Source: Endomychus coccineus (lineage: Eukaryota > Arthropoda > Insecta > Coleoptera > Endomychidae). From it: DNA of 64,000 bases. The stretch covers positions 176,855,411 through 176,919,410 of the forward strand of contig OY294068.1 of assembly GCA_958510875.1 (NCBI GenBank), given 5' to 3'. Positions 23,837-35,071 of the stretch are shown in pieces (within the stretch, counting starts at the first letter, position 1; each line of letters starts with the position of its first letter). Position numbers and translations under genes: made by a program. Under the pieces are notes generated by a model. The model saw only the letters and a program-made list of their open reading frames with translations, was not told where the DNA came from and did no database searches.

Positions 23837-24060
23837 TAAAAAGAAGGAATCATCATCATTTAAAATAAGTTGAAAATCTCCAATAATTAAAAATTTAAAG
23901 AATACTAAATTCTGATTGGTCGATGCAATTTTATAGACGTCAGATTAGTAACAATGTAAAAGTTCTGTCAGTTTGCAACAATCAACAAAGCATTCTTGAT
24001 GGGTAAACTAAGCACCTCATTGGTTATTTTTGAAAATACTTGGCGTCCTTTTTGAAGGCC

Positions 24061-24095
24061 TATAAAAGGATTCTGAAGATCAAGCCAAGTCAGTT
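24061..24095 (+). promoter_or_regulatory. TATA box plus initiator in the left arm
   Basis: TATAAAAG at 24061-24068 and TCAGTT at 24090-24095. The distance from the first T of the TATA box to the A of the initiator is 31 bases, the textbook spacing for RNA polymerase II. It would drive transcription rightward through the arm and loop. Confidence 0.6.
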
Positions 24096-25072
24096 AGCCA
24101 TCAACATCTGAAGAGTCAAGATACTCAAGCTACTCAAAAGATTTCCATAACCTTAGATTATTGGATAAACATCGGTGAACCCAAGTGTTCCAGTAGCTTC
24201 GTAAGGTTGAAAGTAACCGAAGCAAATAAGTAATTTATACAAGTCAAGTAGTGTTCTCAGTCTTCAAACAAAGTTTTTAAAAGTTATTATAACCATAATT
24301 CACAAGTAGCATCGTATCATAGTTAGTTTTCGACAACGTTCCAATACATCATTTAAGGTTTTATATCTTTTGAAGAAGAATAAGACAAGTTAACAATTAT
24401 CAACAGTTCCTGATTTCTAAAGAAGTAACCACACTGTTTACCTTTGATTTGTGTAATAGCAGAGAAATTGTGTACCTACGGGTAAAGTGAATTATCAAAT
24501 TAATAAGAAGATCAAGCCAAGTGAACATTGCCTACATTTTAAACATATTCTTGGATATAAACTAAACGTAAGTTTATTTATTATTTCTCCATTGTATTAT
24601 TATCTGTCTGTAAATCTGAAAGAAAGATTGTAGATTATAACTTTGTAAACAAAGATAAATCGAAATAATCATTTTGAGGTTACATCATAGATCTATTTGA
24701 ATACAACATTGTAGAAGTTAATACACGAGATAAATTAGTCATAGAAATTTAAATATTAAAAGTTAGCATTCAATGAACATTGTGTTTAATTCCATAGATA
24801 TGAAATAAAAAGGTAAAAGTTCATTATTCAAATCATTAGATTATTAAAATCAAAACAAACGTAAGTTTTAAAATACAAATAAAAGCTAGCCGGTAGATTT
24901 CAAAACATTGAAATATTCAAATCAATATTCAAATTATTCAAATCATAATTAAAGAATAAAACTCAGTAAAGAGGTTTTATATCAATTGTCACCACAACGT
25001 GGGGCAATATAAATCAGTAAAGAGTTTAGTTAACAATTGGAGCCCCACGTTGGGCTTTTTATTTTATATCTA

Positions 25073-25212
25073 TGGAATTAAACACAATGTTCTTTGAATG
25101 CTAACTTTTAATATTTAAATTTCTAGGACCCTAATTTGTCTCTGGAATTAAACACAATGTTCTTTGAATGCTAACTTTTAATATTTAAATTTCTAGGACT
25201 CTAATTTATCTC
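25073..25212. repeat. 70 bp tandem duplication inside the right arm
   Basis: The unit beginning 'tggaattaaacacaatgttc' occurs at 25073-25142 and 25143-25212, differing by only a few bases. The left arm has one copy, so the duplication arose after the inverted repeat formed and accounts for the arm length difference. Confidence 0.85.
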
Positions 25213-25843
25213 TGGTATCAACTTCTACAATGTTGTGTTCAAATAGATCTATGATGTAACCTCAAAATGATTATTTCGATTTATCTTTGTTTACAAAGTT
25301 ATAATCTACAATCTTTCTTTCAGATTTACAGACAGATAATAATACAATGGAGAAATAATAAATAAACTTACGTTTAGTTTATTTCCAAGAATATGTTTAA
25401 AATGTAGGCAATGTTCACTTGGCTTGATCTTCTTATTAATTTGATAATTCACTTTACCCGTAGGTACACAATTTCTCTGCTATTACACAAATCACAGGTA
25501 AACAGTGTGGTTACTTCTTTAGAAATCAGGAACTGTTGATAATTGTTAACTTGTCTTATTCTTTTTCAAAAGATATAAAACCTTAAATGATGTATTGGAA
25601 CGTTGTCGAAAACTAACTATTATACGATGCTACTTGTAAATTATGGTTATAATAACTTTTAAAAACTTTGTTCGAAGACTGGGAACACTACTTGACTTGT
25701 ATAAATTACTTATTTGCTTCGGTTACTTTCAACCTTACGAAGCTACTGGAACACTTGGGTTCACCGATGTTTATCCAATAATCTAAGGTTATGGAAATCT
25801 TTTGAGTAGCTTGAGTATCTTGACTCTTCAGATGTTGATGGCT

Positions 25844-25878
25844 AACTGACTTGGCTTGATCTTCAGAATCCTTTTATA
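25844..25878 (-). promoter_or_regulatory. TATA box plus initiator in the right arm
   Basis: Minus-strand TATAAAAG (25871-25878) and TCAGTT (25844-25849), again 31 bases apart. It points leftward toward the loop and is the mirror image of the left-arm promoter, so transcription from the two would converge. Confidence 0.6.
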
Positions 25879-26102
25879 GGCCTTCAAGAAGGACGCCAAG
25901 TATTTTCAAAAATAACCAATGAGGTGCTTAGTTTACCCATCAAGAATGCTTTGTTGATTGTTGCAAACTGACAGAACTTTTACATTGTTACTAATCTGAC
26001 GTCTATAAAATTGCATCGACCAATCAGAATTTAGTATTCTTTAAATTTTTAATTATTGGAGATTTTCAACTTATTTTAAATGATGATGATTCCTTCTTTT
26101 TA

Positions 26103-27844
26103 GATTCATATTGCCTACATTTTTCCACACACTTTGGTATAAGATAACCTATGATTAGGTTATTATTAATATGATTATTCCTATATTTATTATAAATTTG
26201 ACAGTTGTCACTATTAAAAACTAATACATAATATAACATTTCTTTAACATTATATAACTCAAATTTACTAATCCTAACTTATATCTACAACATTTTTCAA
26301 TAGTTTGTGCTATCTCATGATAGTTTTTGTAATCATTTTAATTATGATTTCTTCCTTCGTAACACTGTACGTTTATTCACTTACACTGAAGTTCTTGTTT
26401 TTCACTTTTATTCTAATTACATTGTTGTTTATTATGTTTTACATTGTTCATTATATTATACTAACTATCATTTAACTTTTAATATTGTATTTAATTCCAT
26501 ATAATATCTTTTTATTAATCTTTTCTGATTTTCAATGTTCGGTAAGTTCTAATTTTATCATTTTATTGTTTAGGAAATGAAATCATAACAATATATTCTG
26601 CCTCAATAAAACATAATTCGTGAAATACTAAATCAAGAACTTCTTAAACGTGTTTACCGTAAATATACTGTCATTATTGCAAAGTTTGTCAGGAAATAAG
26701 CAGACTAGTTTATGGGTTGTTAGTACTTTAGTTTATCTGTACAATAGTGTGATTTATTGGAGTTAGATAATGAGTGTAAATGAGTACAAGCGATAATGAC
26801 CACCAGTTGAGGAACTGACCAAGTGTATTTGAGGAGACACATACTCTTTTGGGCAAGGTAACCGAATTTTAGTCCCAGTCAAGACTGATGCAGTAAACAA
26901 GTACGATTTAGACTCAGAAGATCAGAAGAGTAAGATATCCGGTAATTTTTGTTACATTAAACCATTGATTAATATATGATTAAGCAAACACTAGGTCAGT
27001 AAACTTTCTCAAGTTACCTACCCCATTGCTTCCACCTCCCACCAACATCCAGTATCCTCATCTTAGTTACTTAAGAAGGATTTGAATATTTTGAATAGCC
27101 CTCTGGACTGTTTTTCTCTTAATCAGGATAGTTCAACGAGCTACAATAGATCGTTATATCAAGTATCGAGAAATATACGCCCTTCGATGAAAAACGGAAG
27201 TGACGTCATAGTTTTGAGTATGTGCAACCAATTCATTTGAAGAATTCCACTGATATATTCATCAAACTAGAAATATTTCATTTCTAACAGCTCCATGCCA
27301 GATAAATCAGTTGATTTTTTTCAATTGACTTGACCGTTCATATATTCGTTGTGAATCTAAATTTAATAGAATTGAACAAGTACCCAAAGAGTTTCCGGGA
27401 CTGTAATTCTACCTTAATATACGCCGTGTGCTGCAAAAACGGTATGATCAACGATAAATCATTTCGAAGGAGAATGTGAAAATGGAGGGCTATTTCACAG
27501 AGTCCTCGTAATCAATAAAATTGCAGGTAAATGCAGATGTGGAGGAGCATTCGCAAGTCCAAAAAGAAAATGATAATGGGCTAAAGTTATTGTAAATGTA
27601 GATGATTTTGAACAGAGTGATATTTACGATCTGTACAAGAAACAAAGAACCTATAATAATAAATACTCTAGGAGAAAAAAGAGCCAACAAATGCCTCCAA
27701 ATAATGTTATGCACAGGAATAACATTATTATGATAACACATCCTTGAAACCACAGTTGTAGGTCTAAACTGAATAGGCCACAACCGGTATACGTACTGAT
27801 ATCACTATACATAAAACACAATCATCCTTATTCACTTGAAACAC
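26103..27844. other. Intronic, nothing recognised
   Basis: AT-rich, with short open frames (65 codons at 26307, 97 codons on the minus strand at 27490-27783) that show no motif. Contains no transposon signature that I can support. Confidence 0.45.
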
Positions 27845-28112
27845 TGTTAAAGTAATAATAAGAACCTTTCAGCTACCAAGTAGCCATCATCAGAGTAAAC
27901 TAAATTTTGAAAAATTGTACCTGTACAAATAGCTATTTGAGGTTAATAATAATCAGATTTATCTCCAGCAGAATGTGATCCCTTATATAACCTATTAATT
28001 CCAAATAATATTTAAGCAGGAATATTTTGTTTTCTAATTCAGTTAATTGAAGTATTAATGATCGTTATCTGGTAGCTGAAAGGTCCTCAGTTCTTTAACA
28101 GTATTTTTAGTG
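27845..28112. mobile_element. PLE-B inverted terminal pair (second copy)
   Basis: The left repeat (27845-27925, minus sense) contains 'cagctaccaagtagccatca', 'gagtaaactaa' and 'ttgtacctgtac'. The right repeat (28022-28112, plus sense) contains 'gaatattttgttttc', 'ggtagctgaaaggtcctcag', 'ctttaacagtatttttagtg'. About 100 bp without coding lies between. This is the same outward-facing arrangement as at 10436-10690. Confidence 0.65.
27857..27899 (-). ncRNA. Hammerhead ribozyme motif (PLE-B), all core boxes intact
   Basis: The minus strand reads TTTACT, CTGATGA (27887-27893), T, a perfect stem II GGCTAC-TTG-GTAGCT, GAAA (27867-27870), then GGTTCTT. Stem III would be AG/CT around a three-base loop with cleavage after TT. 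An insertion after this point weakens stem I pairing with AGTA, so activity is possible but uncertain. Confidence 0.6.
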
Positions 28113-28575
28113 GTTTCTTAGGTATAGTGTTAGAGTGTGAACTTTTTTACAGTTTATTAGGCACTGATATGTTGACTGAAAGATATGGGCATCGAGTGTT
28201 TCGTCTACTCCTTACCATCGCATGTTTAACCCCATTGAACACATCTTGGATATACATGAAAGTTACTACAGGGATCACGTTTGCTACAGATGGTTGTTCG
28301 ACGGAAAAATGAGACATACTGATGAAGTGAATAATTTTGTATCAATGTGCAATATTTAGTGTGTAAAGCAGTCAAATATTCCTTATTCTGATATTGTTGT
28401 GCAATAAGCTATAGAGCATAGGTATGAAAACATGAGAATTTATTTTTCTTGTTTCATAGTAGTACTTCCGTCGGTAATGTTTAAACCTACTGTTTTAATG
28501 ATATACTATTAATTATTGACAGTGAGTAGGTATCTTATAATATTCTGAATAATTACATGCATTTACTTTTTTTAA
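28113..28575. other. Intronic, nothing recognised
   Basis: AT-rich non-coding sequence between a PLE-B copy and a GC-richer block. Confidence 0.4.
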
Positions 28576-29640
28576 GCTATTGCATATAGCTTTTATCGCG
28601 GGCTTTGAGCGCGGCGACCGAATCAAGAAAAAAAAACAAAAGCCAAATACCATAACGAAAATCCAAAGAAACAAAAAACAAATACCGTAACGAAATATCC
28701 TGACACCCACCACTCCGCCTACCTTGTAGCTCGGCCGAGCTTTGTCGAAATGTTAACTTTGAACCTTTTAAAAGGTGGTGATAGCCCCAAACTGGGTCGA
28801 AAACTGTTTTGAATTGGTTAATTTTCGATAAATCGAATGACGTTCACGTGAGAAGCGCGCAGCTCGCGAGTTAGAAAAGTGCAAATTTACGGTACATAGA
28901 ACGTCTTAACGAGGACTTTTCGCATGCGGTTTTTGCTCCATGTCGTTAGTTTGTGGACGGGGCCAACTAAATATCATAGTCTCGGGCCCCAAAATGTCGA
29001 TTAAATAGGAAAATTTGATTAAAACAGTTTGAGGTATTCTCAGCTGTCACCTACTAGCATCTGACGTGCAACGTACGAGAGGGAATTTTCTAGCTACTTA
29101 AATATACCGAAAGCTAGTAAAAACTAGCGGCCCATGGCCCAAAATACTTTATTACAACTGGCGCCGGCCGCACGGGGTTCGAAATGTCCCCAAATTAACA
29201 AAATAGAGATAAAATTTATAAACTCTAACTTACGCGCAGCGAGCTCCTCGAGGATATGTCAAAATGATAACGTTCGTAGCTAATTACATAAGTCGTCTGG
29301 CGTTCATGCAATTGTGTTTTTATACAATTGGAACCTTCTAATTTCGATAGGCCACGTGAAAATCCCGGAGCCGGAAGCGCTATCTAGATCTGAACGTTAA
29401 AACTTTCGTATAAAATTGTGCTTACAAGTCAACTGACACTTGTCACCATAGATAACTCTACTACCGGTAGTAGAGATATCTATGCACTTGTCACAGAATA
29501 CTCTTCATAGAGATCAAGATGATACTCTTTTTTACTCATAATTCGTGAAGATTTTGAAAGGATAGTGGATGTTTTTCTGCCCAACTTTTTCCAGTGGCGT
29601 AGTGCTATGCAATAGCTTTACCGCGGCAGTCCCCGAGTGC
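28576..29640. repeat. GC-richer block bounded by similar direct repeats (unclassified element)
   Basis: The left edge reads 'gctattgcatatagctttta', then 'tcgcgggctttgagcgcggc' (28577 on). The right edge reads 'gctatgcaatagctttaccg', then 'cggcagtccccgagtgcc' (29605 on). The two edges are in the same orientation and clearly related. The interior is GC-richer than the intron average ('gtagctcggccgagc', 'ggcgccggccgcacgggg') and has no long reading frame. This suggests an inserted non-autonomous element, but the class is not recognised. Confidence 0.4.
29448..29483. repeat. 36 bp near-perfect palindrome with 9 bp flanking direct repeats
   Basis: The central 20 bases CTCTACTACCGGTAGTAGAG (29456-29475) are a perfect palindrome. 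They extend to ATAGATA/TATCTAT on either side across one mismatched pair. The 9-mer 'acttgtcac' occurs on both sides (29438-29446 and 29486-29494) like a target duplication around a very small insertion. Confidence 0.75.
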
Positions 29641-31109
29641 CACACGTTTCATTTTCTCCAAACATTTGGTAAACACTAAAAAATGTTAAGTTCACAAATT
29701 AATTGTATTATTTGGTATAATAATTGAAGGAGGACCCTTACATTTGTAACGCAGTTCACTGAATCAAATTATTAGTTGTATGCAAAAACATTCAAGACCT
29801 CATCAAGCTGATAACACTGTATCAGCTTCAGCTTTGACGTCATTTCTTTTTTACAGCGAACATACCATATAAAAATAGCTTGAGTAAATGTAATATACTC
29901 ATCACCAAAATTATAATAATACTTACTACAGAGAACTACTGAGGAACCAACCAGCTGTCTTAGCATCATTATGCATTGTTTTGCAAATCATGAAATAATG
30001 CTTTTGGAATAAGTAACAGTTTGAATACTCTGTTATCTGTTACTTCTATTCATGATGAGTTCTGTTGATATAAATATAATTTGTCAGCTCCTTTAGATTG
30101 TTTCTACACAGTGAAGTGTATCCAAAGAACAGATACACATCATTGTTTCTACATGGCATAAATAACATCAGAGTGATAGATGTGTTGTTTCGAAGCGTAT
30201 GAAATTTTGTATGCTTAGTTCGAGTTTGAAAGTGTTTTGTTTAATCTTTTCAGCTTAGATCAATAGTCAACACATGTGACTTTACACCGATAAAGGACAA
30301 ATCTTGATCGATTCAATGGAATCAATTTTGGTTTTTCCGTTACTTTGTGATATTCTATTCACAACATATTAAAATAGAATCAATTTGTCAACATCATTGC
30401 GTTTGAATCGTTTAGATAGTAATTTTGAACTTTCCCATTTTAATGAATGTTTTTGAGGATGAATTTTTTAAATGCGAAACTAAAATGGAACGGCTTCAAC
30501 GTAGTAATATTTAACAAAGTAATATACTTTTCATCTCTTAGAGTTCATCTTGTAGGGATAATGTATAGAGAATAATCTGTTATAATTATGATTTATGTCA
30601 TTTTTTACTAGTGAACAAATGAAAATGTTCCCTCTTGCAAGAAGGAATGTCATCTCATAATGCTTAAGATGTTATTAAAAATTCAACTTCTATAGCCCAA
30701 TATTTATTGGAGAACTTTTTTGCTTTCGGGCACTGTTGCGGATTAAATGTATGATTGTAATATTGTGTTTACTCGCTATGTTCTCTACTCTGTGTTATAA
30801 TTATATTTTGCTACCAGGTGAATTGTCAAAATCATTTACATTGAAGGAAAGGACTATGCGTTGTCAACCTTACTTTCATGATAACATAGTGCTTTGACAT
30901 TGCTTCAGTTTAAATGTATGAATGTGGTATATATTTTTCAACAGAAAAATTCTGTTGCCACAATGATTCTAAATGTGTTATAAACTGCATTTAGAATATT
31001 TTAAAAAAATGGCAGAAGCACCACTTATACGGTGGCTACGTCTAAATGGTTTGCAAATTGACAAATTCCTATCACCAATAGTAATGACGCAATTGTTTCC
31101 ATAGTGATT
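29641..31109. other. Intronic, nothing recognised
   Basis: AT-rich non-coding sequence with no supported feature. Confidence 0.45.
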
Positions 31110-31560
31110 TATGCCAATACCCTCTCTAGTCGAAGGCTTGAACGCAGAGTACAAGAGTCAGTGGGATGAGACTTTATAATTTGTTGTTCTGTGTAAGAGA
31201 AATAGCATACGACAGTATTGTGTGATTGAAACGTATTTTTCCTGTGAATAAGCGAGTACAATGATTTTATGACTAAAAAAGTGCGTTGCAAAATTACTTC
31301 CTACGTAAATGTAACAGGTTCTTACCGCGTTTTATGTCGTGCGTACAGTTTACTGACGTTTTTTTGTTAATTACTTTTGCCGAATGAATTTTTTGATCCT
31401 GGCTCCAAGGAAAATGACAACAATGGACCAAAAGTTCAAATGTTTAGTTTTCACAATAATAATAACTTACAGAAACAATGGATATTGGCTGCCCTTGAAA
31501 GATTTCATGGTAACAACAATAACAACAAAATCCTCGTAGTGGTACCATAGTAAGTGTAAA
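31110..31560 (+). mobile_element. Possible copia-like LTR and gag-start remnant
   Basis: 31118-31290 is the second copy of the LTR-like repeat at 11290-11585. It is followed near 31306 by 'taacaggtt', which resembles the start of the tRNA-Met primer site used by copia elements. At about 31430-31540 a frame reading PKVQMFSFHNNNNLQKQWIL followed by AALERFHG loosely resembles the start of a copia-type Gag. No other domain is present, and the reading needs a frame choice, so the call is tentative. Confidence 0.3.
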
Positions 31561-34500
31561 TTTGTCAATTATTTTTAAGTTAGATACAGAATATTTTGTA
31601 TACTAACTGACAATAATGCACTCAACAGCAAAGCCATGATCATTTTTTCTAAACCAGTTGATAACTCAAGGATACTATTTCATCTATTCGATTCGATTCA
31701 CATTCGCAAATGTATGAAGACTAATTGCCTAAATTGAAAGACGAATCGAATTCTGCCGTATCCCAACTTTGACTAGGGAGACGAGGACATTTCCTCATTT
31801 TATGTTTTTGAAAAATGCATGAACTAGAATGTGATAAATTGTCAAAATGTTGATATTATTTAAATTTGAGGGCATTCTATCTCACAAATTAGGAACGTCA
31901 AAATGTTAAATTATCTCTCAATGTATTCGATGAGTGTTATATACAGCCCAGTTTATGAATGTTATATTAACTTGGTGGAAAATATTCAATGTACAACTTT
32001 CCTCAAAAGGCCTTTTCCTCAAAAGGAATTTATCATCAAAGTTAACTCAGAGGATGATTCGAGAATCAAGTTTTTAAGAAATTTATTAAATTAGTTAGAT
32101 ACGTGGAAGTCCAGTTCGACTTAAAATTAAATTAACAACAACGACACATAGGTACTGCATCGTCACACACATTACACCGAATTTTATAAATAATTTCGTA
32201 TTGTTTCAATGAGCTTAATTCAAATTACATATTGTTGGAAAAATTTCAAACAGAACCATCAGTAGACAAGCTTTTTGCATTAATAAAAGCAAATGAGGTG
32301 CAACTAAGGACTCAGTTCACGTCTGGCAACCATATTTAAACAGGAAGTCATTGTATATGCCCTAGAGAATGAATAAAACGTTTGTTTTACTCTCGGTAAC
32401 GTATGGGAGACCAGCTGCAACATATCCTCTGGCTTGTCACGATCGAGCGTTCAAGCCTTGTACTATGAAGGTTTTGGTTACGTACGTGTACACAATTATC
32501 TCATAAGTAGTCTACATGGGCTTGAAACCAATAGTTTCGCAAAATACATACTATATGCTTAGAATTATTACTGCTTAATTCATATCGAGGTAACATTAAA
32601 ATTAACTTCTGCTCTGCTTTTCAATCAAGTTTCATATCTCTAATTGCAGAAACTATTCGAACTAAAATCACGTCGTAAACACCGAAGAGTTTGATAATTT
32701 AATCATTTATGGTATAGTCGAATTATGTTATAAACTTCAATTGAGTGGCTATTGTTATTGTTAGATTGTTCAATCAACATCCATTAATCAATTAAACTCC
32801 CAATTCGCAAACAATTTCACTTGGGTTTGTGCGTCTCGCTCCTTATTGCTTAATGTAACTGTTAGAACCTAGATGCCCTACTAAATATTTCTCCATTTGA
32901 TTTTTTTATATTCGTTCGTACAAGTTGAAGCTCTGGTAATAATAATAAAACCTTGCCGCGCTTTATGCAATAAAACAACATGAATTTTAGGTTAGTATCA
33001 TTTCCGCAATGGAAGAGACTTTCAACATAAACGGTTACGCATTTGAAGATAACGGTCTTTCTGTAGAACAGCCGAGCTTAGAAAATATTTCAAACGAAAA
33101 TTACCTAACGTACATCAACACTTATAATTTCTTCACGAATAAAATAAGTGAAGCGGATGTGAATGTTCATTCAACATTTATAATCACATAGGTAGTTGAG
33201 GGCAATATTATTTGAGTATTTATCGAAAACTGTCATTCCAGTTTACGAGTGAAAGATACAATATTACGTACAAGAGCGTTGAAATAAAATGGCATTCCAT
33301 TCGGCGAGTACATATGTACTTCTTACGGTGGAATATTGAAGCTAGAAGCTATGTTGTCCATATAGAATTGCCTCCGGCATATAACCGATCTCTGCGGACT
33401 CCAAAATGGACTATGAAAATACATGGGTAATGCTATTGAAAAATGATCTAGATTCTAGACAAATCAATCGTAAGTTAAATTTTAGTCATCAAATGCTGAG
33501 AAACCTGTATAAACAACAATGAATTGATTGTTACTACCCGATTACATTGAAATAGACTGGTTGATAGAAACAACATCAGTTGTGGTTGAGTGACCTGATT
33601 CGAACCCTAGTTGTTTACCAGATTATCGCGGTTTGCCATGATCAAGAACTATTTCGTGAATTGTCCTTTTCGACACCTAGATTTAGGTTCAGGTTTCTTG
33701 TGGAGTGGAGCCCTTCTCCGCAACCATGTAGTCCATTGTGTCTCACTTCTAATCATAGTTCACCCAGCAAGGTCCTTTCATTAAGGCCTATAATGTATAT
33801 AAAGACGATCGACTTGAAATTTGGCAGGTAGGTGCTTATACGACGTAGGCACCCGCCAAGAACAGATTTTTTGAGCCTCAATCCGAAACGAAGTAAGGGG
33901 AATTCGATATGTCTTGAAGTTCTTACAGCTAATATAGTCACGTACAATTTACATGACAGAAAGCTGCTTAGATTTATGGATAATTGTAGCAGTTCAAACT
34001 CTCTATGACGGACTCCTCAATAGAACAGGCATACAGCTAATTGACAGACACATATTGTTCATGATAGACCATTCCATAACATAGACATCCCTGTCAATTC
34101 AAATAAACTTGCACCTGACATATAATGTTATATTCTTTCCATGTATCTCGCCTCCTATTATGGGTATAAGCTTTTTCTGCGTAGAACGTAGACAACAACT
34201 AGTCTTCATATATGACAATTTTTGCAAATGATTATATTTTCGCCTTCGTGGGCCTGACTACTTAGTATCCCCATTACATTATATGGTGAAGCTAACAGTT
34301 GCCTCTGCTAAGCTTGTGAACAAGAATCATGTGACATTGACTCCTTAAGACCACGGTATCACTACCTTCCTATGCTAGGTAGCTGCAGAATGGGCCTGCG
34401 ACCGTGGAAAAGATATGTGTTTTGGAGTCGTCGGTCTTCTCCAAACCTGGGGAACAATATTCTCTGATATTGTTCTTGTTCTATAGTTGACGTTTTGTTA

Positions 34501-34659
34501 GTGTAGAAGGGTACACCATGAAGTAACACGAACTTCCAAATATAAGTATGTATTCAACAAACGAACACAAACACAAATGAACTGGTGAAAAATGAGTTAC
34601 AAGAATATCAAGAAGGGTAGACTGTGAAGTAGCTATATCGAGTATGAGCGTGTGAATGA
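31561..34659. other. Intronic, nothing firmly recognised
   Basis: Mostly unique-looking. Around 32290-32480 'catatttaaacagg', 'gaatgaataaaacg' and a GC-richer tail could be part of an LTR, but no second copy was found in the window. Confidence 0.4.
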
Positions 34660-34865
34660 ATTTTTGGTTATATATAAAAATTCTTGGGAAATAGGTCACA
34701 TTAACACTCCGTTTTAAAATTTTTGTCTACGTACATTTCGGTCTCACGACCATCATCAGAAGACTTATTATGTCAAAAAGGGTTTATCAAAACTAATTAT
34801 AGCACAAGCGTCCATATCGCACAATTTTCAATCAAAAGCCCACGCCGTCGAAACGAACAGAAGTA
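34660..34865 (+). mobile_element. PLE-A terminal repeat fragment
   Basis: Shares with the PLE-A left repeat the ordered blocks 'attcttgggaaatag-gtcacattaacact', 'cgtctcacgaccatcatcag' variants, 'aaaactaatta', 'gcgtcc' and 'cgtcgaaacgaacag'. No coding sequence follows. It holds the PLE-A ribozyme copy with the best-preserved core and stem II (34725-34764). Confidence 0.75.
34725..34764 (-). ncRNA. Hammerhead ribozyme motif (PLE-A), best-preserved core
   Basis: The minus strand reads GTCTT (34760-34764), CTGATGA (34753-34759), T, a perfect stem II GGTC with loop GTGA and GACC, GAAA (34736-34739), TGTACGT as stem III, A, GAC. Other PLE-A copies have AAAGAC where this copy has AGAC. There, stem I GTCTT pairs fully with AAGAC and cleavage falls after GTA. 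The two-base loss shortens stem I here, so this copy may be weak although its core and stem II are complete. Confidence 0.7.
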
Positions 34866-35071
34866 TACATTTTTTTTAACAAGAATCCACTGTTCAGTAA
34901 TATTCTCATAATATACAAGTGCATGTTGCTATGATCTCATAACAACTCTGAGTTTTCATGAATAGGTACCAATTTGAACAAGTATTGATACCCTGCGTCT
35001 AGCGGTCTAACAACTTATAGCAAAATTAATATTACAATTGTTTGGTTTCACAACAACATGTAATAGGTCAA

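Larger units (their letters stand above)
23837..26102. repeat. 2.27 kb inverted repeat with LTR-like arms and a 242 bp loop
   Basis: The left arm 23837-24812 (976 bp) is complementary to the right arm 25055-26102 (1048 bp) almost end to end. The 70 bp excess in the right arm is a local tandem duplication. The loop is 24813-25054. Each arm carries a TATA box with a correctly spaced initiator and ends toward the loop in 'aataaaaag'. The bases just inside the right arm read GCCCAACGTGGGGCTCC on the minus strand (25039-25055), resembling a tRNA primer-binding site next to a 5' LTR. The best reading is two LTRs of one retrotransposon family joined head to head, or a foldback derivative of one. No gag or pol coding sequence remains. 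Confidence 0.8.

Noticed and set aside
28127..28312. 61-codon open frame with mariner-like look (GTDMLTERYGHRVF).
   Set aside because: There is too little similarity to any transposase motif and no flanking terminal repeats.
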